A DNA stretch of 5,237 nucleotides from JBJKSO01 sp046703825 (GTDB lineage: Bacteria; Chloroflexota; Dormibacteria; Aeolococcales; Bog-877), in contig JBJKSO010000044.1 of NCBI GenBank assembly GCA_046703825.1, forward strand, positions 1 through 5,237, written 5' to 3'. Positions 1-5,237 of this stretch are shown piece after piece. The notes beneath the pieces were generated by a model that saw nothing but the letters and a program-made list of their open reading frames with translations, was not told the origin of the DNA and ran no database searches. A program made the position numbers and the translations under genes. The first letter of the stretch is position 1. Each line of letters opens with the position of its first letter.

Positions 1-478
1 TCCGTTCCAGCAGTCAACAGCCGGAAAGGTAGGCGGCAGCGGCGTGTTCTCGCTCAGGGGCTCGTCAGATCACCCACGGAAGCGACAGGAGAGCCATTTA
101 TGCCAGGTCGGCTTTCCCAGCCCACTCCAGCAGAAATTCGCCAAGTCCAGCAGGCCTGGGAGTTGGCTGCTGCCTAAAGTGCGAAACTCGAGGTACTACC
201 GGAGCGCCCGGCCGAAGGCAGGAGCGACCAAGGCCGATAATGACCTGGGGACCGTCAGGTCGGCCGCCGTCCCCCTCCGTTGTCAATCACGAAGGAGTCG
301 CGGTCTCCGACGATGGTTGCCGAACTGCGAGCTACCAAGCCGGCATCGGGACGTCAGTCCAGACTTCAGGACATGGAGTTGGCTCAGCCTTCCCCGATTA
401 GTGGTGCTTTCTGGCACACTGGGGGGCACGGGGCAGCTGGCTCCGGGACCGAATCTGGACCTCGAGCCACAGCCCCCG
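1..478. other. Non-coding or decayed stretch upstream of the transposase remnant
   Basis: No reading frame here resembles a known protein. Open frames cross the region on both strands, but they are arginine-, proline- and glycine-rich and have the composition expected of chance frames in GC-rich DNA. The frame open from base 44 into the transposase is an example: it becomes recognisable protein only from about base 479. The one candidate with a ribosome site is the short frame at 100-177, listed separately. A left terminal inverted repeat of the insertion element should lie in this stretch, but I could not match one by eye to the sequence following base 2276. Confidence 0.5.
100..240 (+). pseudogene. 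Short ORF with in-frame stop, possible remnant of a small gene
   Basis: An ATG at 100 is preceded by a plausible Shine-Dalgarno run (AGGAGAG, 88-94, spacing about 5) and opens a 25-residue frame ending at TAA 175-177. The peptide begins MPGRLSQPTPAEIRQVQQ and continues with AWELAAA. If the TAA is ignored, the same frame reads on to TAA 238-240 with protein-like, charged sequence (SAKLEVLPERPAEGRSDQGR). A good ribosome site and sensible composition on both sides of one stop suggest a small gene broken by a nonsense change, but I recognise no family. It could equally be a genuine 25-residue peptide or chance. Its position next to a decayed transposase suits a general zone of gene decay. Confidence 0.25.
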
Positions 479-2276
479 ATGCCGCTGGGCCGCCGCTTGC
501 AGCTGGTGAGCAGCGATGGGGAGCGGGCCAACTTTGTCGATGGTTTGGCGATTGCCCGCCACGCGGTGGGTGACAAGGCCAGCGAGGATGCCGCGATTGC
601 GCTGCTGACGAGCGCGCAGGCCGCCTCCCACGTGGCCCTGGCCGGCGCGATGGGTCGCCATCGCAACACCATTGCGCGGGTGCAGCAGCGCATGGAGGCG
701 GGGGGACTGACGGCGGTGGTGCCGGGGAAGCGGGGCCGCAAGGGCCCGTTCCTCGTAACCCCGGAAGTGCAGGCCGTGATCGCTGCCCACACGGACGAGA
801 CCTTGGCGGAGCTGGGCCGGCGCGCTGGCGGGCGGTGGGGCCGGGCTCGCCTGGGACCCGCCCGCGATCATGCCCCCACGCGCCCGCGGGCGTTACCTGG
901 CGGCGACCCTGTGCTACCCGGAACCGCAGATGCTGGGGCTGGTGGAGATGGCGCGGGGCTGCTTCCGACTGCACCGCTTGGCGCGCTTCTGGGTGCGCGC
1001 CGCAACGTTGACCCTCTTCTTCCTCACCCTCTTCTCGCGGACAACGGTGGCAGCGGCCAACCACCTTCGGCGCTGGGAGTTCGGGCCGGTTGTGGGCTCG
1101 GGGCTGGCGCCAGCGGTGAAGACGCTGCGGCGCAAACTGGCCGAGCTGGTGACGCAACACCAGGCCGGACCATTCGCGGTCGGGCTGGCCCGGCGCTGTA
1201 TCGCGAGGGGGCTGGTGGCGAATGCCTACCTCTACGTCGACGGCCATATCCACGCCTACTACGGCGAGCGGCGACTGGCCAAAGTCTGGAGCACGCAGCG
1301 GCAGGTGCCCCTCCCGGGCGTGTCCACCTACTTCGTCAACGACCTGCGGGATCGGCCGCTGCTGTTCCTGACCGACCCCGGCAACGCCACCATGGCGCAG
1401 GCGATGCGGCGGCTGGTGGCGGCGATCCGAGAGGTCGCCAGCGACCGCCTCTTCACCGTGGTCTTCGACCCCGGCGGCTGCGACGGCCAGCTCTTCGCAT
1501 GGCTCCGCAAGCAGGGGATCGACTTCCTCACGTACCAGCGCGGCGACTTGCACCTGTCCCAGGAGCGCTCCCAGCGGCGCGAGGTCCGCCTCGAGGGCCG
1601 CCGGGTCCAGTTCGGGCTCGCCGAGGATCACGTGGGAGTCGGACGCAGTGGCCCCTGGCGGCGGATCGTGGTGCGGACGACGACCGGGCACCAGGCCCCA
1701 ATCCTCACCAGCCTGGCGGAGGTGCAGGCGGCCAAGCTCGCCTGCCGCATGTTTGCCCGCTGGCGGCAGGAGAACCTCTTCAGGTAGAGCGGTGAGCACC
1801 ACGGGCTGGACCAACTCCTCGACTCTGCCTGGGCCGAGGCCGACGGCGCTCAGCTGGTGCCCAATCCCGAACGCAAACAGGTGGAGCGGGCACTGCAGGC
1901 CAAGCGCTGCGAGCTGCAGACGACCCTCCGGGCGGCGCTGGGCCGGGGAGTGCTCGACGAGCCGCGCACCGGCGGGCGCACCGCCCACGGGCTCAAGGTC
2001 GCGCAGGGCGGCAGGGTCAAGCAGCTCCGCACTCTGGGGGCGGAGATCGACCGCCTCCGCAAGCGCCGCTACACCTGTCGTGACCAGGTGACGCCGGCCG
2101 CAATCGGCCCCCGGCACCCGGATCATGGTGACCCTCGATCCACTCGACACGCCCCTTCACCGCCGGGCGCTCCAGGGCCTCTGCGCCGACCTCAGCGACC
2201 TCCGGGCCCCTACCCCGGCACCGACCTCCCAGTCGCTTACACGGTCGCACTGCATCACTCCGAGGCCGCCGCCTGA
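479..2276 (+). pseudogene. Decayed DDE-type transposase (frameshifts, internal stop, deletions)
   Basis: This would have been an RNase H-fold transposase catalysing DNA cleavage and strand transfer for its own insertion element. The family is recognised from its overall pattern; I do not assign it to a named IS family. Segment 1 (479 to about 820, frame of 479) is the helix-turn-helix head: AGAMGRHRNTIARVQQRMEAGG, then a basic linker with GKRGRKGP. Segment 2 (about 860-2095, frame of 870) carries the catalytic core: first Asp in YVDGHIHAYYG (codon 1239), second Asp in VVFDPGGCDG (1467), and Glu in RWRQENLFR (1770). TAG at 1785 then interrupts it, and the frame resumes with HHGLDQLLDSA and VPNPERK. 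Segment 3 (about 2113-2205, frame of 2125) has VTLDPLDTPLHRRALQGLC. Segment 4 (2211-2276, frame of 870) has YPGTDLPVAYTVALHH and the natural end. Intact relatives, from memory, have Tyr where the TAG lies and extra sequence at the segment 1/2 and 2/3 joins. It is almost certainly non-functional. Exact breakpoints are uncertain. Confidence 0.85.
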
Positions 2277-2303
2277 ACCCAGATGGCTAGACGTCGGCAG
2301 TCG

Positions 2304-2322
2304 CAGGGGCTCCGATCCCCTG
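2304..2322. repeat. Perfect 6-bp inverted repeat (hairpin) after the transposase remnant
   Basis: CAGGGG (2304-2309) and CCCCTG (2317-2322) are exact reverse complements around a 7-base loop. The hairpin starts 28 bases after the transposase stop and lies 89 bases before the next gene. No T-tract follows, so it is not a classical intrinsic terminator. It may be a weak terminator, part of the insertion element's right end, or chance. Confidence 0.35.
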
Positions 2323-2410
2323 AGTACCGTCCAATGAGGACGCAACGCTTCCGGTCTATGCTACGATCCGACCTAATACTCCACCGCGAGAATCCCATCC
2401 AGGTCGGCCT

Positions 2411-3259
2411 ATGCACATGCGGGTTACGAGTCGACTTTTGATTCCTTCGGTGGTGACATCTCTGCTCATCATCGGCTTCGGTCAGGCTGGCGGATCCCCC
2501 ACGCTACCCTTGCATCGGAGAGTGCATGCGGGGTCCGGTACCTCGCCGATGACTCTGTTGGCCAGCACTGGACCACCTGCCGAAAGCGGAGGGTGGACTC
2601 TGTTGGGGGGACAAGATCTACTGACTAATGCTCAATTTTCCTACGAACACGGAACTGCTACATCGGCAGGCATCTGTGTCTTCCGAATCTCGGGTACTCT
2701 CACGGCTGGCGCTGCACCGATGGAGCAGCAGTTGGTTGCCTATCAGCCGGCCACTTGCTACGCACAGATTGAGGAAGGGACCCCACCAGGGTCTACGTCC
2801 GCCTCTTCCTCGCCGGAAACATCCGCCGCTCCCAGTGTGGGCGGAGCACACATTTCAGAGACGGGGTGGGTGCATGGCTGGACGACCGATCCAGTCGGGC
2901 TCGACCTCAATGGATTTGTTAATTACGCTAGCTGGACCTCCAACGGGTCCTGCATCACCGGTGCCAGCGAGGGCTACACGTGGGGCGACTTCGGGGTGGA
3001 CGGTTGGGGCCTTATCCTAAATCAGCGTACGCAAGGATGGCGTTGCGGGCAGGTATGGAGTACCGAAACTGCAGGCGCATTTCAGAATGCTCTCTTCTGC
3101 GGCGGGTTCGCCACTGAATCTGTGTACGAGCCGCTGCTCCTCCATGGCTTTCCGGCCGGGAATCTGACGTACCAAGGGTGCATTGCGGAAGACGGACTCT
3201 GCGCCGACTTGCTCACACCTCATGTGACTGCCGGCTTCGGGAACCATCCGGGGTGGTAA
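2411..3259 (+). CDS. Predicted secreted Cys/Trp-rich protein of unknown function
   Basis: I do not recognise a named family for this 282-residue protein. Its N-terminus looks like a Sec signal peptide: basic residues R4 and R8, a hydrophobic core at about 9-23, and a plausible cleavage after A26 (GQA/GG). A low-complexity Ser/Pro/Thr/Ala segment (about 123-143) separates two parts. The first is beta-like (about 62-122: GWTLLGG, NAQFSYEHGTAT, FRISGTL, LVAYQPATCYAQI). The second is rich in Trp and Gly (about 150-282: TGWVHGWTTDP, FVNYASW, SCITG, WRCGQVW, LFCGGF). The predicted mature part has seven cysteines (89, 116, 181, 212, 230, 257, 264) and many tryptophans, suggesting a disulfide-stabilised extracellular domain; this is inference. 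The ATG at 2411 was chosen over 2417 because AGG at 2401-2403 gives a 7-base spacing. The following membrane gene starts 27 bases after the stop, so co-transcription is likely. Codon third positions are clearly less GC-biased than in the asparaginase downstream, suggesting acquisition by transfer. Confidence 0.85.
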   Translation: MHMRVTSRLLIPSVVTSLLIIGFGQAGGSPTLPLHRRVHAGSGTSPMTLLASTGPPAESGGWTLLGGQDLLTNAQFSYEHGTATSAGICVFRISGTLTAGAAPMEQQLVAYQPATCYAQIEEGTPPGSTSASSSPETSAAPSVGGAHISETGWVHGWTTDPVGLDLNGFVNYASWTSNGSCITGASEGYTWGDFGVDGWGLILNQRTQGWRCGQVWSTETAGAFQNALFCGGFATESVYEPLLLHGFPAGNLTYQGCIAEDGLCADLLTPHVTAGFGNHPGW

Positions 3260-3286
3260 CTGATCTGAGCCGTAAGAGAGGGTGGT

Positions 3287-3709
3287 GTGAGCCGCTGGAA
3301 GAGGCGACCGCAATTGCCTAGTTGGATTGGCGAGGCTGGCTCGCATTGGACTCCGTCCCCAGGAGTGAAGTTAGCTGCAGCCGCCACCCTGTGGAGCTTC
3401 CTGGTTCTACTGGGAGCGGGCGTTGTACGCGCGTTGTCCCCAAGTGTCTTCGGGATAGGGCATTCCCAGGTGTTGGTATTTCTCGGTGCAGTGTTGGTGC
3501 TCTGCGTGGCCGAGGCAGGGTTGCTGCAGATCGCGCATGGTCGCCGACATCAGCGGGCCACGGTGGGTGCGTGGGTATGTGTCGGGTTGGGATGGGTTGC
3601 GTTCTTGGTCGAGTCGCTTTCCCTCGGAGTGTTCCTTCTTCCTGCGGTTGTCTTGATGAGCGGGGGGTTACTGAAGGGACACATTGGCAATGGCGGACCG
3701 CCGCAGTGA
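3287..3709 (+). CDS. Small polytopic membrane protein of unknown function
   Basis: This is a 140-residue protein with a basic N-terminal tail (MSRWKRRPQ) and four likely membrane segments: about 28-50, 61-83, 91-108 and 110-129. The last two are joined by the short turn VESLSL. A basic loop (HGRRHQR, 84-90) sits between segments 2 and 3 and, by the positive-inside rule, should be cytoplasmic together with the N-terminus. There is no catalytic motif and no family I can name. The start is GTG 3287, supported by a purine-rich AGAGAGG at 3275-3281. It follows the secreted protein gene by 27 bases and so probably belongs to the same transcript; a role as that protein's membrane partner, or an unrelated integral protein, is inference. 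Weaker GC3 bias is shared with the upstream gene. An overlapping 161-residue frame from 3322 is a shadow, because this frame alone has coherent hydrophobic periodicity. Confidence 0.75.
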   Translation: MSRWKRRPQLPSWIGEAGSHWTPSPGVKLAAAATLWSFLVLLGAGVVRALSPSVFGIGHSQVLVFLGAVLVLCVAEAGLLQIAHGRRHQRATVGAWVCVGLGWVAFLVESLSLGVFLLPAVVLMSGGLLKGHIGNGGPPQ

Positions 3710-3742
3710 ACCAGTCGCCTTCCGCGCCCCGGATTTACCGGA

Positions 3743-3760
3743 GTCCGTGGCAGCACGGAC
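3743..3760 (+). terminator. Perfect 7-bp hairpin downstream of the membrane gene
   Basis: GTCCGTG (3743-3749) and CACGGAC (3754-3760) pair perfectly around the 4-base loop GCAG. The hairpin begins 34 bases after the membrane gene's stop and lies before the asparaginase promoter, where a transcription terminator would be expected. No U-tract follows, so it would be a hairpin-only terminator or an mRNA 3'-end stabiliser rather than a classical intrinsic terminator. A smaller CCGG/CCGG stem (3729-3741) lies just upstream. Confidence 0.4.
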
Positions 3761-3822
3761 ATCGAGGCGGGCAGGGTTTCTGGTTCGGGTCGGAGTCGCG
3801 CTCCTGATGCTCAGCCGAGCCA

Positions 3823-3835
3823 TATACTGGCGCCG
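3823..3835 (+). promoter_or_regulatory. Leaderless-type promoter (-10 TATACT) for the asparaginase gene
   Basis: TATACT at 3823-3828 is a near-consensus -10 hexamer (TATAAT). It ends 6 bases before the GTG start at 3835, so the expected transcription start falls on the first base of that codon and the mRNA would have no 5' leader. This fits the lack of any Shine-Dalgarno sequence before the GTG. No convincing -35 hexamer is seen at the usual spacing, which is common in leaderless promoters of high-GC bacteria. Confidence 0.6.
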
Positions 3836-4752
3836 TGCTCCTGGTGGCAAGCGCCAACGGCTCGGTGGGGATGGCAGCCGGTTGGACCATCCTCCTCAAC
3901 GGTGGGAGCGCCATCGACGCCGTGGAGGCGGCCGCCCGCGAGGTCGAGGACAACCCTGAGGACCACTCCGTGGGGTTCGGCGGGTATCCCAACCTGGCCG
4001 GGACCGTGGAGCTCGACGCCTCTTTGATGGACGGCCGCACCCGCCGGGCCGGGGCGGTGGGGGCGGTGCGCGGCTACCGCCACCCGATCAGCATCGCAAG
4101 GGCGGTGATGGACCGCCTGCCGCACGTGATGCTGGTGGGGGAGGGTGCGGAGCGGCTGGCCGCGGAACTCGGGATGAGACCGGAGGACCTGCTCACCCCC
4201 GAGGCAAGGGACGCCTGGAGGGCCGGCATGAGCGGTGACATCGGGCCCGATGACTCGCGTCGCCGGCTTCTGGACCGGGTCTCCAGCCTCTTCGCCGATC
4301 CCGAGCACGTCGCCGGGACCGTGAACTTCCTCGCCATCGACGGAGAGGGCCACCTGGCATCGGCGGTCAGCACCAGCGGCTGGGCCTGGAAGTACCCGGG
4401 CCGGCTGGGCGACACCCCCGTGATCGGGGCCGGCAACTACTGCGACGACCGCTACGGGGCCGCGGCCTGCACCGGTTGGGGCGAGCTGGCCATCAGAGGC
4501 GGCACGGCCCGGACCGTGGTCGCCGGCCTGGCGGACGGCCTGTCGGTGCGGGAGGCCGCCACCAGGGCGGTCGCCGACCTGCGCGGGCTCGACGTCCCCG
4601 GGGGAGATCCGATCATGCAGCTGGTGGCGGTGGACGCCAAGGGCCGCCACGCGGGCCTCAGCACCCAGCCCGGGAACAGCTACCTGGCCTGGGAGGAAGG
4701 GGACCCCACCTACCGGGCCCTGCCCCGCACCGTGGTCCCGCTCGCCGGGTAG
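3835..4752 (+). CDS. Isoaspartyl peptidase/L-asparaginase (Ntn-hydrolase, Asparaginase_2 family)
   Basis: This is a 305-residue member of the family that includes plant-type L-asparaginase, isoaspartyl peptidase and glycosylasparaginase. These enzymes mature by self-cleavage before a Thr that becomes the nucleophile, then hydrolyse beta-aspartyl or asparagine amide bonds in the cytoplasm. The alpha subunit has VASANG (4-9), GGSAIDAVEAA (23-33), EDNPEDHSVGFGG (38-50), and ELDASLMDGRT with RAGAVGAVRG (59-80). The likely nucleophile is T162 in AGTVNF, followed by SAVSTSGW (176-183, T180 near the active site), GRLGDTPVIGAGNY (189-202; R190 and D193 at the family's substrate-binding positions) and CTGWGE (212-217). 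The residue before T162 is Gly, where classic members often have Asp (HDT-type); I believe this is normal for the subfamily with SGWAWKYPGR. Length and domains are complete, so it should be functional. The GTG start begins at the usual N-terminal strand and lacks a ribosome site but has a leaderless promoter. Exact substrate preference cannot be read from sequence. Confidence 0.93.
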   Translation: MLLVASANGSVGMAAGWTILLNGGSAIDAVEAAAREVEDNPEDHSVGFGGYPNLAGTVELDASLMDGRTRRAGAVGAVRGYRHPISIARAVMDRLPHVMLVGEGAERLAAELGMRPEDLLTPEARDAWRAGMSGDIGPDDSRRRLLDRVSSLFADPEHVAGTVNFLAIDGEGHLASAVSTSGWAWKYPGRLGDTPVIGAGNYCDDRYGAAACTGWGELAIRGGTARTVVAGLADGLSVREAATRAVADLRGLDVPGGDPIMQLVAVDAKGRHAGLSTQPGNSYLAWEEGDPTYRALPRTVVPLAG

Positions 4753-4765
4753 CCCAGGGCCCCAG

Positions 4766-4795
4766 TTCGCCGTCGGTGGTGCCCCTCAGTATCAT
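4766..4795 (+). promoter_or_regulatory. Candidate promoter for the ketopantoate reductase-like gene
   Basis: TATCAT (4790-4795) resembles a -10 element. TTCGCC (4766-4771) lies 18 bases upstream as a poor -35. They sit in the 119-base gap after the asparaginase stop, which would give the reductase its own promoter and a leader of about 70 bases. The match is weak, and read-through from the asparaginase gene is equally possible. Confidence 0.25.
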
Positions 4796-4823
4796 CGGGA
4801 GCGGGGTGCGGCCGGGAGGCAAA

Positions 4824-4837
4824 CCGACGCAAGTCGG
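4824..4837 (+). promoter_or_regulatory. GCAA-tetraloop hairpin in the leader of the reductase gene
   Basis: CCGAC (4824-4828) and GTCGG (4833-4837) pair perfectly around GCAA, a GNRA tetraloop, which is an especially stable RNA loop type. It lies 34 bases before the chosen start codon at 4872. The surrounding bases do not match any riboswitch class I can recall. It may be a leader structure affecting translation, a weak terminator, or chance. Confidence 0.35.
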
Positions 4838-4871
4838 CTTGGTGTCGCTTCGCGGAGCAATGGGAGATGAG

Positions 4872-5237
4872 GTGCGCCTGACCATCATCGGAGCCGGCGC
4901 CATCGGGGGCACCATCGGAGCCCACATGATCCGCGCCGGGCACGACGTCCTCCTCTGCGACGCCGACCAGGACCACGTCGACGCCATCAACGCCAACGGC
5001 CTCACCATCGAGGGCCCGGTGGAGAACTTCACGGTGCCGGCCCACGTGGTCACCCCGGGCGGCCTGCCCGGGATCCTGGAGCGGGCCGCGGTGGCGGTCA
5101 AGACCCAGCTCACCGCGGCGGCGGCCGAGCTGCTGCGGGGGCGCCTCGCTGGCGATGGATACGTGGTCAGCTTCCAGAACGGCCTCAACGGGGACGCCCT
5201 GGCGGCGGTGGTCGGCGAGGAGCGGGTGATCCTCAGC
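4872..5237 (+). CDS. 2-dehydropantoate 2-reductase-like protein (ApbA/PanE family), partial
   Basis: The first 122 codons of a family usually near 300 residues are present; the gene runs off the window with no stop. ApbA/PanE enzymes reduce 2-dehydropantoate to pantoate with NADPH in coenzyme A synthesis, though many relatives act on other 2-oxo acids. The N-terminal Rossmann domain is clear: strand RLTIIGAGAIGG with G7, G9 and G12, an Asp (D30) ending the second strand in LLCDAD, a conserved-position Lys (K77) in AVKTQ, and the family's QNGLN block (102-106). The catalytic C-terminal domain lies outside the window. GTG 4872 was preferred because GGGAG (4862-4866) gives 5-base spacing and the product starts directly at the first strand. 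ATG 4860 in the same frame would add four residues, and GTG 4806 would add 22. The gene follows the asparaginase on the same strand with a 119-base gap, so a shared operon is possible but not shown. The truncation comes from the window edge, so its intactness is unknown. Confidence 0.88.
   Translation, partial: MRLTIIGAGAIGGTIGAHMIRAGHDVLLCDADQDHVDAINANGLTIEGPVENFTVPAHVVTPGGLPGILERAAVAVKTQLTAAAAELLRGRLAGDGYVVSFQNGLNGDALAAVVGEERVILS

Noticed and set aside
1785..1787. Stop-codon recoding (TAG read as an amino acid) as an explanation of the interrupted transposase
   Set aside because: Separate frameshifts and apparent deletions in the same gene show general decay, and all other genes here end normally, including the asparaginase, which ends in TAG.
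44..1795. 583-residue open frame on the + strand, the longest in the left half
   Set aside because: Only the part from about 479 to 820 resembles protein (the helix-turn-helix head). Upstream is featureless, and downstream it is a Pro/Gly/Arg-rich shadow of the transposase core in the next frame.
384..2150. 588-residue open frame on the - strand
   Set aside because: It is antisense to the transposase remnant, with low-complexity Pro/Ala/Arg/Gly composition and no domain. Long antisense frames are expected in GC-rich DNA.
2304..2332. tRNA-like 3' end: a 7-base loop on a GGGG/CCCC stem followed by a CCA-like end
   Set aside because: The loop CTCCGAT lacks the TTCRA T-loop consensus, the CCA spacing is off by one, and no matching acceptor strand, D-arm or anticodon arm is found upstream.
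2357..2367. Possible -10 elements (TATGCT, TACGAT) upstream of the secreted protein gene
   Set aside because: Neither has a recognisable -35 at 16-18 bases, and two overlapping TANNNT matches in this stretch can occur by chance. The true promoter of this unit is not identified.
3684..3959. 91-residue frame overlapping the membrane gene's end and the asparaginase start (TTG 3684 or ATG 3690) with GAAGGGA upstream and one hydrophobic stretch
   Set aside because: Its second half is an arginine-rich shadow of the asparaginase, it crosses the hairpin and the leaderless promoter, and it resembles no family. A real small gene cannot be fully excluded.
3811..4650. 279-residue frame on the - strand opposite the asparaginase
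   Set aside because: It is antisense to a clearly recognised, complete enzyme and is rich in His/Pro/Gly/Arg, as antisense frames of GC3-rich genes are.
4658..5188. 176-residue frame on the - strand opposite the reductase start
   Set aside because: It is antisense to the Rossmann-fold coding sequence, and its composition is low-complexity Pro/Ser/Arg with no motif.

Overview
The window is high-GC, GC3-rich bacterial DNA. Every supportable gene lies on the + strand. GTG starts, a promoter that appears to give a leaderless mRNA, and the style of the enzymes fit a high-GC soil-type lineage such as Actinobacteriota or a GC-rich Chloroflexota/Dormibacterota-like group. This placement is inference, because no rRNA or other marker gene is present.

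Layout. (1) Bases 1-478 hold no convincing gene, only a 25-codon reading frame with a good ribosome site whose frame resumes after a stop and looks like a remnant. (2) Bases 479-2276 are a decayed DDE transposase. Its recognisable segments lie in three frames, with a nonsense codon just after the third acidic residue and sequence apparently missing near both ends. (3) Bases 2277-2410 are a short intergenic stretch with one hairpin. (4) Bases 2411-3709 are a compact two-gene unit: a secreted Cys/Trp-rich protein that I do not recognise, then, 27 bases later, a small polytopic membrane protein. Both have visibly weaker GC3 bias than the enzyme genes downstream. A perfect 7-bp hairpin follows the unit. 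(5) Bases 3835-4752 encode an intact isoaspartyl peptidase/L-asparaginase of the Ntn-hydrolase superfamily, apparently translated from a leaderless mRNA. (6) From 4872 to the window edge lies the NADPH-binding half of a 2-dehydropantoate 2-reductase-like protein, cut off by the window.

The right half (asparaginase, ketopantoate reductase-like) reads as ordinary core metabolism. The left and middle (dead transposase, secreted/membrane pair of different composition) read as an accessory insertion. The least explained object is the secreted protein with its membrane partner. I see no CRISPR array, tRNA, rRNA, defence island or obvious new system. The secreted/membrane pair is a candidate for novelty only in the sense that its function cannot be read from sequence.
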